Origin: Streptomyces sp. B21-105
GTDB lineage: Bacteria; Actinomycetota; Actinomycetes; Streptomycetales; Streptomycetaceae
Assembly: GCF_036898465.1 (NCBI RefSeq)
Contig: NZ_JARUMJ010000001.1
Location: 1,178,001 to 1,242,000, forward strand
Direction of reading: 5' to 3'
Length of the DNA stretch: 64,000 bases
Shown here: positions 8,715 to 16,856 of the stretch, piece after piece
How positions within the stretch are numbered: the stretch's first letter is position 1
How the letters are laid out: each line of letters opens with the position of its first letter
Translations under genes and position numbers: made by a program
The notes under the pieces: model-generated
The model's input: the letters and a program-made list of their open reading frames with translations, nothing else
Told to the model about the DNA's origin: nothing
The model's database searches: none

Positions 8715-8747
8715 CCGGGGGCCGTCGCCGCTGCCCACGGCCCCCGG
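8715..8747 (+). terminator. Intra-operon hairpin after the binding-protein gene
   Basis: An 11-bp perfect stem, CCGGGGGCCGT (8715-8725) with ACGGCCCCCGG (8737-8747), and an 11-base loop. It lies between the lipoprotein gene and the oxidoreductase gene. It probably protects or partly terminates the transcript, so that the lipoprotein is made in excess. Confidence 0.6.
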
Positions 8748-8793
8748 TAGCCCCACGAGAAGTGGGTCAGGAACCAAGAGAGAGAAACCACTC

Positions 8794-9909
8794 ATGCCCA
8801 GCCCCCGGCCGCCGTACCGCGTGGCCATCATCGGCACCGGCGGTATCGCCCACGCTCATGCCGAAGCCCTCACCGAACTCTCCGAACGTGCCCGGCTGGT
8901 CGCCGTCGCCGACCTCGACCCGAGCCGTGCCGCCGCGTTCGCCGAGCGATTCTCCGTGCCGCACGTCTTCGACGACCCGCAGGCTCTGCTGGAGAGCGAA
9001 GACCTCGATCTCGTACACATCTGTACACCTCCGCAGACCCACGTACCGCTGGCGTCCATGGTGATGCGGGCCGGCGTCACCGCCTTGGTGGAGAAGCCGA
9101 CGGCACTGAGCCTGCGCGAGATGGACCAACTGGCCACGGTGCAGGAGCAGACCGGCTCCAAGGTGCTGACCGTCTTCCAGCACCGCTACGGCGCGGCGGC
9201 GGAACGCCTGCGCAGGCTGGCCACGGCCGGCGCACTGGGCCGGCCACTGGTCGCCACCTGCGAGACCCTCTGGTACCGGCCCGACGCGTACTTCGAGGTG
9301 CCGTGGCGGGGACGCTGGGACGTCGAGGGCGGCGGCCCCACGATGGGACACGGCATCCACCAGTTCGACCTCATGCTGTCGGTCCTCGGCCCCTGGTCCC
9401 AGATCACCGCACTCGCCGAACGCCAGGCCCGGCCCACCGACACCGAGGACGTCTCGATCGCCGCCGTCCGGTTCGACAACGGAGCCCTCGCCACAGTGGT
9501 CAACTCCCTGTTGTCCCCCCGGGAGACCTCGCGCCTGCGCTTCGACTTCGAATACGCCACCGTCGAACTCGAACACCTCTACGGCTACCGCGAGGAACAC
9601 TGGCGCTTCACCCCGGCCCCCGGCCACGACGAACTCTCGGACCTCTGGGCCGTCGGTGACGAGCCGGACATCACGAGCGGCCACAGACTCCAGATCGAGG
9701 CCGTGTTCGACGCCTGGGAGACCGGACAGGAACCCGGCGTCTGTCTGCAAGACGCGCGCCGCACGCTGGAGTTCGCGGCGGCGACGTACGCCTCCGCCTT
9801 CCGCGGTGTCCCCGTCGCCGCGGGCGAACTGACCGACGACGACCCCTTCGCGCTCAGCATGGACGGCGGCGCCGTGCCGTGGGAACCGGTCAAGGAGGCC
9901 CTCGTATGA
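8794..9909 (+). CDS. Gfo/Idh/MocA-family sugar oxidoreductase
   Basis: 371 residues from the ATG at 8794 (gagagaaac upstream). N-terminal NAD(P)-binding fold with GTGGIAHAHA (~14-23) and the family EKP motif (VEKPTALSL, ~residue 100), whose lysine is usually catalytic. The C-terminal half has the alpha/beta substrate domain, with GGGPTMGHGIHQFDLML supplying the expected His/Asp. Members oxidise or reduce sugars, inositols or glycosides. In the first importer operon it probably handles an imported uronic or deoxy sugar. It overlaps the next gene by four bases (ATGA). Confidence 0.88.
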   Translation: MPSPRPPYRVAIIGTGGIAHAHAEALTELSERARLVAVADLDPSRAAAFAERFSVPHVFDDPQALLESEDLDLVHICTPPQTHVPLASMVMRAGVTALVEKPTALSLREMDQLATVQEQTGSKVLTVFQHRYGAAAERLRRLATAGALGRPLVATCETLWYRPDAYFEVPWRGRWDVEGGGPTMGHGIHQFDLMLSVLGPWSQITALAERQARPTDTEDVSIAAVRFDNGALATVVNSLLSPRETSRLRFDFEYATVELEHLYGYREEHWRFTPAPGHDELSDLWAVGDEPDITSGHRLQIEAVFDAWETGQEPGVCLQDARRTLEFAAATYASAFRGVPVAAGELTDDDPFALSMDGGAVPWEPVKEALV

Positions 9910-10868
9910 ACGCCCTTGAGATCCGCCACGACCTGGGTGCCTCGGTCACGGTCCGCGACGGCGGCACCGAGCTGTTCCGCTACGTGTACCAGCCGGACAC
10001 CGTCCAACTGGAATCGCCCAAGCCCTACATCCACCCCCTGCGCACCCGGGCCGGCAAGGTGGTCAGCCTGTTCCGTCCCCACGACCACGTGTGGCACAAG
10101 GGCATCGCGTGGTCCCTGCCCCACGTCGGCGAGGAGAACTTCTGGGGCGGTCCCACGTACATCCACGGACGCTTCTACGTCCAGCTGGAGAACAACGGAA
10201 CCCAGGCCCACCGCCAGGTCGTCGACCTGGACAGAGCCGACGGAACGGCGACGTTCGCCCACGACCTGGACTGGACCACCCAGTCCGGCGCGCTGTTCTT
10301 CACCGAGCGCAGGACGCTGCGAGCGAGCCTGGTCTCCCCGCACGCCTGGGTGTTGACGTTCGAGACGCAGATGACCAACGTCTCGGGAACGGACGTCGCC
10401 ATGGGGTCCCCGACCACCAAGGGACGGGAGAACGCCGGCTACGGCGGCCTGTTCTGGCGGGGCCCGCGGTCGTTCACCGGCGGACAGTTCGTGACCGAGG
10501 AAGGCCTGGGCGGCGACGAGGTCCGCGGGCGGCGCATGGAGTGGATGGGCTTCGCGGGCCGCCACGACGAGACGGACGCGCAGTCGCTGGTGCTCATGGT
10601 CGACGACGCGGCGAACCCGAGTCACCCGCCGCAGTGGTTCGCCCGGACCGAGGAGTTCGCCTGCCTCAACCCGGCACCGTTCTTCAGCGAGGAGCTGACC
10701 GTCGAGGACGGCGCGACCGTGCGGTTCCGCTATGGCGTCGGGATCGCCGATGCCGACGCGAACGCGGCTCCCGCACTCGCCGACGCGGTACGCCGGGTGC
10801 TCACCCGGTCGGATACGCCGTCCGCGCGTGCCGCGGAATCCTCTGCAGGGCGCTTCGCGACGGAGTGA
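9906..10868 (+). CDS. DUF6807/PmoA-like protein of sugar operons
   Basis: 320 residues. The start ATG overlaps the previous stop (ATGA at 9906-9909). The conserved-looking block YIHPLRTRAGKVVSLFRPHD followed by HVWHKGI and later ENAGYGGLFWRGPRSF matches the family often annotated as PmoA or DUF6807, usually found beside Gfo/Idh/MocA oxidoreductases in glycoside-degrading operons. The despite-the-name link to methane oxygenase is not functional. It is a beta-rich soluble protein with no signal peptide. It is the last gene of the operon, followed by a terminator hairpin. The reaction is not established. Confidence 0.72.
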   Translation: MNALEIRHDLGASVTVRDGGTELFRYVYQPDTVQLESPKPYIHPLRTRAGKVVSLFRPHDHVWHKGIAWSLPHVGEENFWGGPTYIHGRFYVQLENNGTQAHRQVVDLDRADGTATFAHDLDWTTQSGALFFTERRTLRASLVSPHAWVLTFETQMTNVSGTDVAMGSPTTKGRENAGYGGLFWRGPRSFTGGQFVTEEGLGGDEVRGRRMEWMGFAGRHDETDAQSLVLMVDDAANPSHPPQWFARTEEFACLNPAPFFSEELTVEDGATVRFRYGVGIADADANAAPALADAVRRVLTRSDTPSARAAESSAGRFATE

Positions 10869-10896
10869 TCCGACCCTGCTCGCTGTGCAAGCCCCC

Positions 10897-10931
10897 GGCG
10901 TGCACTCCCCGCTCACCAGGGAGTGCACGCC
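10897..10931 (+). terminator. Terminator of the first sugar operon
   Basis: A 13-bp perfect stem, GGCGTGCACTCCC (10897-10909) with GGGAGTGCACGCC (10919-10931), and a 9-base loop. It lies 28 bp after the last operon gene. Confidence 0.8.
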
Positions 10932-11350
10932 TTCCTCGCCACCCCGGCCGCTGCGATCGCCGTAGACGCAACTCGTGACGGGCATCGCAACGGCCGGCGC
11001 CTGCTCGACGAACCGTGAGACGGCGGGCGTCCTGGCGCTGCTCAGTCCTTGCTCGCCTCGAACCGGACGAGGTGGCCGTGGCTGAGTCCGCGTACCTCTT
11101 GATGGCTGTCGGCCAATCCCTGCCTGTAGCCGCTGCAAGCGAGCGAAGCAGGAGGACGGTCCCGCGCGCAGCGCCGGCCTGTGGTGGGCGAGCAGCGAGG
11201 AACTCGGTCCTGAGCGCGGAGCTTCGCGGTTCACTGCTGGTTCCCCGGGGCGCGCACCGGCCGTAGCTCCTCCAGACCTCGCGCGTCCGCCTCCGCGCCT
11301 GAGCACGCAGTTCGCAACGCGGCCCAGGTCGCCGGGTCGGGCCCGAGCGG
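10932..11350. other. Intergenic stretch without recognisable gene
   Basis: Several open frames exist on both strands but all look like GC-driven shadows (Arg/Pro/Ala-rich). Nothing resembling an intact domain was seen. It lies between an operon terminator and a decayed gene. Confidence 0.4.
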
Positions 11351-11927
11351 GTGGCACTCATGAGCCAACTGAAAGGCCGGTTTCCCGGGCGGACTCGCCC
11401 CCGCCCGGGCCGAGTGGTCGCCGGGACCACGGCTGCGGCCTTGATGGCCACGGCAGGCACGTTCGTCGTGCAGCATTTCTCCGGCGATGACGCCTCCGGT
11501 GGTACGCCTTCGCCGTCATTCGCGGCCACATCGCTTCCTGCGGCCTGGGCAGGTACATGGGTCGGCGCCGGGCCGGGCAATCCCACCCCTGACGGTCCTA
11601 GTCAGCGCCGGACCGACCGGTTCACCGTCACGTTGACTCTCCACCCGGCACAACAGGGTGAGCTGGCGGGCAAGCAGGTCAGCAGCGTGACCGAAGTGAA
11701 CACCGGCCTTGAGCTGGGATGCACCGAGACCCTGCAATTGCGGGAGGTACGCAAGGCCTCGATGGTCCTCAAGGGCTGACACCAGCCAACCCACCGACCC
11801 GTCGGCCGAACCGGCCTGCCCCGACGGCAACGTCTACGTCGTCACGATGACCGCCCGAGACACCCTGAGCCTGAGCGACGAGGGTGACCAGTCCGCCGGG
11901 GCGCCGTCCACCCTCACCCGGCGGTGA
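11351..11927 (+). pseudogene. Frameshifted remnant of a membrane-anchored protein (Ser/Thr-kinase C-terminal-like)
   Basis: Frame 1 (to 11779) has a positively charged start, one membrane segment (VVAGTTAAALMATAGTFVV) and an extracellular domain start (LPAAWAGTWVGAG, then RFTVTLTL and a lone Cys in ELGCTETLQL). It then stops. The expected continuation (SAEPACPDGNVYVVTMT, then DTLSLSDEG and STLTRR) is read in the next frame up to 11927. The combined pattern, including a Cys in each half, resembles the extracellular sensor tail of Streptomyces Ser/Thr kinases. No kinase domain is present, so this is a 5'-truncated, frameshifted relic. A real short membrane protein plus sequencing error cannot be excluded. 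Confidence 0.45.
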
Positions 11928-12199
11928 CGGATGCGCCCGCCGACCATGGGACGCCAAGCCCTTCTCATCCATGGCCGGCCTCGCTGAGCCCGTGGTGCTC
12001 CGTCGCCTCCGCCCTCCGGACGGACTCCCGGCCGCGACGTGCGAAAGCAGTACGTGGCGGCGCGAGAGCGCGAGGCAGGGGTACCGTACCGAGCCCGCTG
12101 GGCACTGTCCGGGCACCTTCACTTCACCGGTGCGCGGAGGTCCCGCCGGGGTGGGCCGATCCCGGCGGAGCTCCACCCGACGATCTCCCAGCCGTTAAA

Positions 12200-13204
12200 G
12201 TGGTGCCGATCCTGTCCACAGCGTCGGAGCCGACCTTGCCGAACCTGGTCCACCTCGAGGAAATCTTCTCCGACGAGGGTGACGGCGCCTCCGGCCCCGT
12301 GCGGTCGCCCGGCTGGCAGAGCACCGTCTCGCCACAGGGCCTCGCGGTGACCTTGATCGCCGACTACACGTTCCCCGTCCGGTCCTGGTTGCCGTCGGCG
12401 GCGATCGTGGCGCTGCTCGGCGAGTTCCATGTGACCCCGGGCGCCGCCCGTACGACGATCAGCAGGCTGATGCGCCGTGGGGTGCTGGAGGGCAGCCGGC
12501 AAGGGCGGTACAGCTCCTACCGGCTGACGTCTCAGGCCGCCGTCGATCTGTGGAGCGGCGCCAGCTCGATCGCCACCTTCACCACTCAGCCCGACTCGTG
12601 GGACGGACGGTGGACACTGATCGCCTTCTCCGTTCCGGAGCAGGAGAGCACGCGGCGGCGGGCGTTGCGCACCGCGCTGCGTTGGCGCGGGTTCGCGCCG
12701 CTGTACGACGCGCTCTGGGTGTCGCCGCACCCCCTCACCCCCAAGGGGCGGATCGACGTGGCCGACCTGGCGCGAGGAGCGGTGACCGTGTTCCGCGCGC
12801 GGCAGGAGGAACTGGACACGGCGGTCGACCGCAACCCGGTCGAGGCGTGGGACCTCACCGGCATCGCCGAGCACTACCACGCGTTCATCAGTCGTTGGAG
12901 CGGCTTGCTTCCGCACATCGGCGCCGACGGCGTCACCGGTGCCGATGCGGTGCGCGCCCGGACCGAGGTCATGCACGCCTACCGGCACTTCCCCATCCTG
13001 GACCCGTTGCTCCCCATCGGGCTGCTGCCATCCGACTGGCCCCGGTCACGGGCACGGGAAGTCTGCGTCGCGGTGTACGACGGGCTGCTCCAGCCCGCCC
13101 AGGACCATGTCCGCGCCGTGGTGACCCGCTTCGCGGAGGGACCGCACCTCGACATCCGGGCCCATACGATCGCCGGCATGAGTGCGGGTATCGGTCACGG
13201 CTGA
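12200..13204 (+). CDS. PaaX-family transcriptional regulator
   Basis: About 334 residues if read from the tandem GTG-GTG at 12200/12203; the frame is open further upstream but that part is low-quality sequence. No strong ribosome-binding site decides the start, and a leaderless message is possible. The N-terminal winged helix (YTFPVRSWLPSAAIVALLGE, then TTISRLMRRGVLEGSRQGRY) and the central PaaX domain (DGRWTLIAFSVPEQ, ALRWRGFAPLYDALWVSPH) are clear, and the C-terminal helical region follows (HYHAFISRW, YRHFPILDPLLP). PaaX proteins usually repress phenylacetate or other aromatic genes. None is adjacent here; nearest neighbours are fossils. Confidence 0.85.
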   Translation: MVPILSTASEPTLPNLVHLEEIFSDEGDGASGPVRSPGWQSTVSPQGLAVTLIADYTFPVRSWLPSAAIVALLGEFHVTPGAARTTISRLMRRGVLEGSRQGRYSSYRLTSQAAVDLWSGASSIATFTTQPDSWDGRWTLIAFSVPEQESTRRRALRTALRWRGFAPLYDALWVSPHPLTPKGRIDVADLARGAVTVFRARQEELDTAVDRNPVEAWDLTGIAEHYHAFISRWSGLLPHIGADGVTGADAVRARTEVMHAYRHFPILDPLLPIGLLPSDWPRSRAREVCVAVYDGLLQPAQDHVRAVVTRFAEGPHLDIRAHTIAGMSAGIGHG

Positions 13205-13346
13205 CGAGGGACCGTCGCCAGTGTGACGGGGCGATGTACAGAGACGCGATACCGCGCCGCCCGCCCCTAGATCTGTCGAATGCGCGTCGAGGACAACAGA
13301 GTTGGGCGCCAATGATCGGCAGACCGGCACCCGATCGGGGCTCTGA

Positions 13347-13358
13347 CGGTTGCAACCG
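13347..13358. promoter_or_regulatory. 12-bp perfect palindrome
   Basis: CGGTTGCAACCG, four bases upstream of the LacI-type box at 13362. Perfectly symmetric, with a TTGCAA core. It may be a second regulator site for the truncated gene. Confidence 0.3.
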
Positions 13359-13361
13359 ATG

Positions 13362-13375
13362 TGGGAACGCTCCCA
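13362..13375. promoter_or_regulatory. CebR-box-like LacI operator upstream of hydrolase stub
   Basis: TGGGAACGCTCCCA, identical in all 14 bases to the copy at 16240-16253. It differs by one base from the TGGGAGCGCTCCCA box known for the Streptomyces cellobiose repressor CebR. It lies ~250 bp before the truncated hydrolase. Confidence 0.55.
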
Positions 13376-13623
13376 GAGGCGCGTCACAGGTGGTCACCGG
13401 CTCGCCATCGCCGTGTCTCTGCCCGCAAGGCAACGCCACATCGATCACCGCCACGGTCGCTGCCACAGGCAGGACCGGAACGTCCTCCACCGTTCCTGAT
13501 ACGCCCACCTGACCACCCCCACGGCTACGACCCCACCACCTCGGTCAGTGCGACCGCCCCGGCGATGCCTCTTCCCGGCACCTGACCGAGCAGCGCTCCG
13601 CACCCCCCACACCAGGAGTCTTC

Positions 13624-13824
13624 ATGACCATGCAGCGGCGTACTTTCCTGACCCTGAGCGCAGCCGGAGGCGCGGGCGTAGGCCTGTCCCTGCTCGGCAC
13701 AGCGCAAGCAGGTGCCGTCGCAAGGGCCAGAGCTCCGGCCCAGCGGTTCGCGGTCGGCGTGCGGCCGTATGCCCGGAGCCGCGGCAGCCGCCGGTGGACC
13801 ACGTACGTCTACTACCGTTCCTAG
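13624..13824 (+). pseudogene. N-terminal stub of a Tat-secreted alpha/beta hydrolase
   Basis: 66 codons. The start (MTMQRRTFLTLSAAGGAGVG) and the end (FAVGVRPYARSRGSRRWTTY) align closely with the intact hydrolase at 26434 (MTLRRRTFLAMSAAGATGVG; FAVGVRRYNWTRGGRPCTTY). The frame stops after VYY, exactly where the paralogue enters its alpha/beta fold, so the catalytic domain is gone. The Tat motif, ribosome-binding site and upstream operators survive. It is a truncated paralogue, not a functional enzyme. Confidence 0.75.
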
Positions 13825-14222
13825 AGACTGAGCGGGAGTGACCACCGGCAAGCACCCCAGAACAGCGCAGGCATACACCCTTCACTTCGAGATGATCAAG
13901 GAAGGCGGCCTTGACGCCACCAACGGTGGCTAAACGCAACGGTGTTGCACGACGAGGGACGCCATCCTGCCTCTGCCGGGGTGCGCCCACATGCTGCTGA
14001 ACCCCTATCACGTATCACGCAGAAACCGGGCTACTGGTCGGAGGAAGGCTTGCGGACGCCGGCTGGTTGAGAGATAGAGCCGTAGGACCGAGACGTGTTT
14101 TCCGCCAGGTGACTACGCTCCGCGCCGCCCCGCCCCGCCCCAAGAACACCATCAGCGTGCCGCGTGCACCACTGCCAGTGCTCCATTACCCGTGCCAGGT
14201 TCCACTCGTTCGACGAACACCC
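13825..14222. other. Degraded sequence behind the hydrolase stub
   Basis: No intact gene. One frame near 13841-13932 encodes a short protein-like piece (AYTLHFEMIKEGGLDATNGG) ending in a stop. It may be a further gene scrap, but no family was recognised. The region ends at the terminator hairpin of the rhamnogalacturonan lyase. Confidence 0.35.
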
Positions 14223-14260
14223 CTTCCCTGATGCTCGAACTCGCTCGAGCATCAGGGAAG
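14223..14260 (-). terminator. Terminator of the rhamnogalacturonan lyase gene
   Basis: A 16-bp perfect stem, 14223-14238 (CTTCCCTGATGCTCGA) with 14245-14260, and a 6-base loop. It lies 13 bp past the lyase stop codon on the minus strand. Confidence 0.82.
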
Positions 14261-14273
14261 TCGGCTGTCCGGC

Positions 14274-16178
14274 TCAGCGGCTGTTCGGCAGCGCAACGGT
14301 GGGGCGGGGTGGCACGGGCATGTTGCCGCCGATGAAGAAGCTGGGGTGCGGGGGCTGGTTGTAGGCGGTGTTCTGCCAGGCCAGCGCCGTGCGGTACTGG
14401 GTGTCGTGGAGGAGGGTCGTGATTCGCGTATTGGTCTGGAACGGCGTGGAGTAGATCCGCAGGGCCGTGTTGTTGGACGTCGGCCAGATGACCTCCTCGC
14501 GCCAGTCGCCGAGGATGTCGCCGGACAAGGACGGCGTCGACTTGGTGCCGTTGTTGGAGTGGACCCCGGAGCCGGTGAGCAGGCGGGTGTCGCCGGACGT
14601 GCCGTACTTGTCGATGTGGGTGCCGTCGAGAAGTTCGCGCGTGGTGTCGCCGTCCCACCACGCCAGGAAGTTGCTGGACCCGGGTTTACGGCTGGCGACC
14701 ACCGCGCCCTTGGGGTTGCGGACGCCGCTCACGAGAGACGACCATGACTCGGCGCCCGCGCTGCCGGACCAGATGTCACCGGACACGCCCCGGCCGTTGT
14801 CACCGCTGGCGGGGGTGGACCAGAGGATCTGGCCGGTCCTCGCGTCCGCCATCCAGGAGGACGGCTTGGAGCTGTCCTCGTCGACCTTGAACTCCTCCAG
14901 ACCCGGCCGGGACGGGTCGAGGTCGCCCACGTGCATCGCGTCCCCGTGCCCGTTCCGCGTCGTCCACAGGCCGTTGCCGTTGTCGTCGACGGCCATCGCG
15001 CCGTAGACGATTTCGTCCTTGCCGTCGCCGTCGACGTCCGCGACCGACAACTGGTGGTTGCCCTGGCCGGCGTAGCCGCTGTTGGCGTTGGAGTCGAAGG
15101 TCCACCGGCGGGTGAACTGCCCGTTCCGCCAGTCCCAGGCCGCGATCACCGCGCGGGTGTAGTAGCCGCGAGCCATGACCACCGAGGGGCGGGAACCGTC
15201 CAGGTAGGCCGTGCCCGCCAGGAACCGGTCCACGCGGTTGCCGTAGGAGTCCCCCCAGGACGACACCGTGCCTCGGGCCGGGACGTAGTCGACGGACTGC
15301 ATCGCCTTGCCCGTCTGCCCGTTGAACATCGTCAGGTACTCGGGGCCGGACAGCACATAGCCCGAGGAGTTGCGGTGATCGGCCGAGGAACCCCCTATGA
15401 CCGAGCCGGTTCCGTCCTTCGTGCCGTCGGCGGTCTTCATGGCGACCTCGGCCTTGCCGTCGCCGTCGTAGTCGTACACCTGGAACTGTGTGTAGTGCGC
15501 GCCGGAGCGGATGTTGCGGCCGAGATCGATACGCCACAGGCGAGTGCCGTCGAGCTTGATGCCGTCGACGATCGTGTTGCCGGTGTAGCCGGACTGGGAG
15601 TTGTCCTTGGCGTTCGTCGGCTGCCACTTCAGAACGATGTCCAGGGCGCCGTCGCCGTCGAGGTCGCCGACGGAGGCGTCGTTGGCCTCGTAGGTGTACG
15701 GCGAGTTGCCGGGTGAAGTGCCCCCGGGCGGCGGGGAGATCGGCACGTCCTTGTACCCGGCGCGGAACTGGAGCGCGTGTTCGGACGGCGCCTGCTCGAC
15801 GCCGTTCACCACCGCGCGCACCGTGTAGTCGGCGGAGTCCGGGGCGGCAGCGTCCAAGTAGTTCGTCGAGGTGGTCAGGGGCGAGGAGTTGAGCCTGGTG
15901 CCGCCACGGTAGACGTTGAAGGCCACGTCGTTCGGGTCAGTGACCAGCCACCGCCACGACACCAGGTTCCCGCTGCCGGAGTGGACGCTGGTCAGTCCCC
16001 GGTCCAGGCGTTCCACCTGTCGCGCGGTCGCGGCGTGCGCGGTCTGCGGCAGGCCGGTGAGCGCGGAGAGGGCCAGTGCGGTCGCGGCCGTCAGGCCGCG
16101 GAACAGCCGATTGCTCGACCGGCGTTGGAATCGCCTTGGGGGCGATGCGGTGCGCGGATGCCGGTGCGGGTCGGTCAC
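14274..16178 (-). CDS. Secreted rhamnogalacturonan lyase, PL11-like
   Basis: 634 residues from the GTG at 16178, which follows cggaggtcatc; the frame is open upstream but that part lies in the promoter. An Arg-rich N-terminus and hydrophobic stretch ending in AHA make a signal peptide. The start of the mature enzyme (ARQVERLDRGLTSVHSGSGN) and repeated Ca-binding loops of the type DLDGDGALDI, DYDGDGKAEVAM and DVDGDGKDEIV are characteristic of PL11 rhamnogalacturonan lyases such as Bacillus YesW/YesX. The C-terminus (TLLHDTQYRTALAWQNTAYN followed by QPPHPSFFIGGNMP) also fits. It cleaves the alternating rhamnose-galacturonate backbone of rhamnogalacturonan I outside the cell. The promoter has a LacI-type box across the start site. 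Confidence 0.93.
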   Translation of the reverse strand: MTDPHRHPRTASPPRRFQRRSSNRLFRGLTAATALALSALTGLPQTAHAATARQVERLDRGLTSVHSGSGNLVSWRWLVTDPNDVAFNVYRGGTRLNSSPLTTSTNYLDAAAPDSADYTVRAVVNGVEQAPSEHALQFRAGYKDVPISPPPGGTSPGNSPYTYEANDASVGDLDGDGALDIVLKWQPTNAKDNSQSGYTGNTIVDGIKLDGTRLWRIDLGRNIRSGAHYTQFQVYDYDGDGKAEVAMKTADGTKDGTGSVIGGSSADHRNSSGYVLSGPEYLTMFNGQTGKAMQSVDYVPARGTVSSWGDSYGNRVDRFLAGTAYLDGSRPSVVMARGYYTRAVIAAWDWRNGQFTRRWTFDSNANSGYAGQGNHQLSVADVDGDGKDEIVYGAMAVDDNGNGLWTTRNGHGDAMHVGDLDPSRPGLEEFKVDEDSSKPSSWMADARTGQILWSTPASGDNGRGVSGDIWSGSAGAESWSSLVSGVRNPKGAVVASRKPGSSNFLAWWDGDTTRELLDGTHIDKYGTSGDTRLLTGSGVHSNNGTKSTPSLSGDILGDWREEVIWPTSNNTALRIYSTPFQTNTRITTLLHDTQYRTALAWQNTAYNQPPHPSFFIGGNMPVPPRPTVALPNSR

Positions 16179-16239
16179 GATGACCTCCGATGTGTGGGGG
16201 GTTATGTGAAGATCGCGGAGACGGCGGTCTGACACAGCG

Positions 16240-16253
16240 TGGGAACGCTCCCA
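16240..16253. promoter_or_regulatory. CebR-box-like LacI operator at the lyase promoter
   Basis: TGGGAACGCTCCCA, identical to 13362-13375. It lies about 10 bases downstream of the leftward -10, so it would cover the transcription start of the lyase gene. Confidence 0.65.
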
Positions 16254-16262
16254 TTCGCTGCG

Positions 16263-16291
16263 AGGGTAGGAATCCGCTGATAGCCCGTCAA
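16263..16291 (-). promoter_or_regulatory. Promoter of the rhamnogalacturonan lyase gene
   Basis: On the minus strand: -35 TTGACG (16291-16286), a 17-base spacer, -10 TACCCT (16268-16263). This is a good vegetative-type promoter, with the operator just downstream. Confidence 0.6.
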
Positions 16292-16584
16292 GCATTCTGT
16301 TGGCTTTTTCTGTTCGAGCATGTTCGAGTGCGAGCCGAAGAGATGCCCGTACGCAGCCTCGTCCCCGTCGCCGCATTCCTTCTGAAAGGGCACTTGAACT
16401 GGGATGACTCCCACCGCTTCAGACAGCCCGCAGCCGAGGCGCGGCGAGCACCCGCCCACAGGATCGCACCGCATCTTCCATTGGATCGGTGAGCAATGGT
16501 TGACAGCTTCGTGCCCGATCGAGAAGCTGCGTGATGCACCTCCGGTTCATTGTGATGCGATTGCGCGCTTTCGTCGCCACTCCT

Positions 16585-16600
16585 CTGTGATCGCTCACAG
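16585..16600. promoter_or_regulatory. LacI operator-like palindrome upstream of galactanase
   Basis: CTGTGATCGCTCACAG with perfect 6-bp arms. The core GTGATCGCTCAC differs by one base from GTGATCGTTCAC in the importer operators at 5369 and 5404. This suggests that the LacI protein at 4270-5304 also controls the galactanase. Confidence 0.55.
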
Positions 16601-16856
16601 CTCCGACCTCGAGGAGCGTCCATGGCATGCCAAGGCCGCCCTCTCCGACACGTGCCACTCGCAGCAGTCCTGCCTCAGTTGTCGCCACACCCAGGGAGGC
16701 GGCATCGGATGGATCGCACGCGCTACACCAACTCCTTTAGCCTGAGCGCCAGTCGCCCCCATCACCCGCCTCGCTCCGGGAAGTCTCCTTCTCACTGATC
16801 AGCTCTTCGCCGACCGCGACGTCTCACCCACGGCCGACGGAAGGAAAGGACCCACC

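Larger units (their letters stand above)
13205..13623. other. Intergenic region with two operator-like palindromes
   Basis: No gene seen. It carries CGGTTGCAACCG at 13347-13358 and the TGGGAACGCTCCCA box at 13362-13375. These probably once controlled the hydrolase whose stub starts at 13624. An accaggagtctt ribosome-binding site still precedes that stub. Confidence 0.5.
16179..16856. other. Divergent control region between rhamnogalacturonan lyase and galactanase
   Basis: 678 bp without a credible gene. It holds the leftward lyase promoter with its TGGGAACGCTCCCA operator and, further right, a CTGTGATCGCTCACAG palindrome ~260 bp before the galactanase start. The galactanase ATG follows ggaaaggaccc. 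Confidence 0.6.

Noticed and set aside
12864..13204. Linking the PaaX regulator to the ring-cleavage cluster
   Set aside because: They are about 20 kb apart, with polysaccharide genes between and no shared site seen, so a functional link would be a guess.
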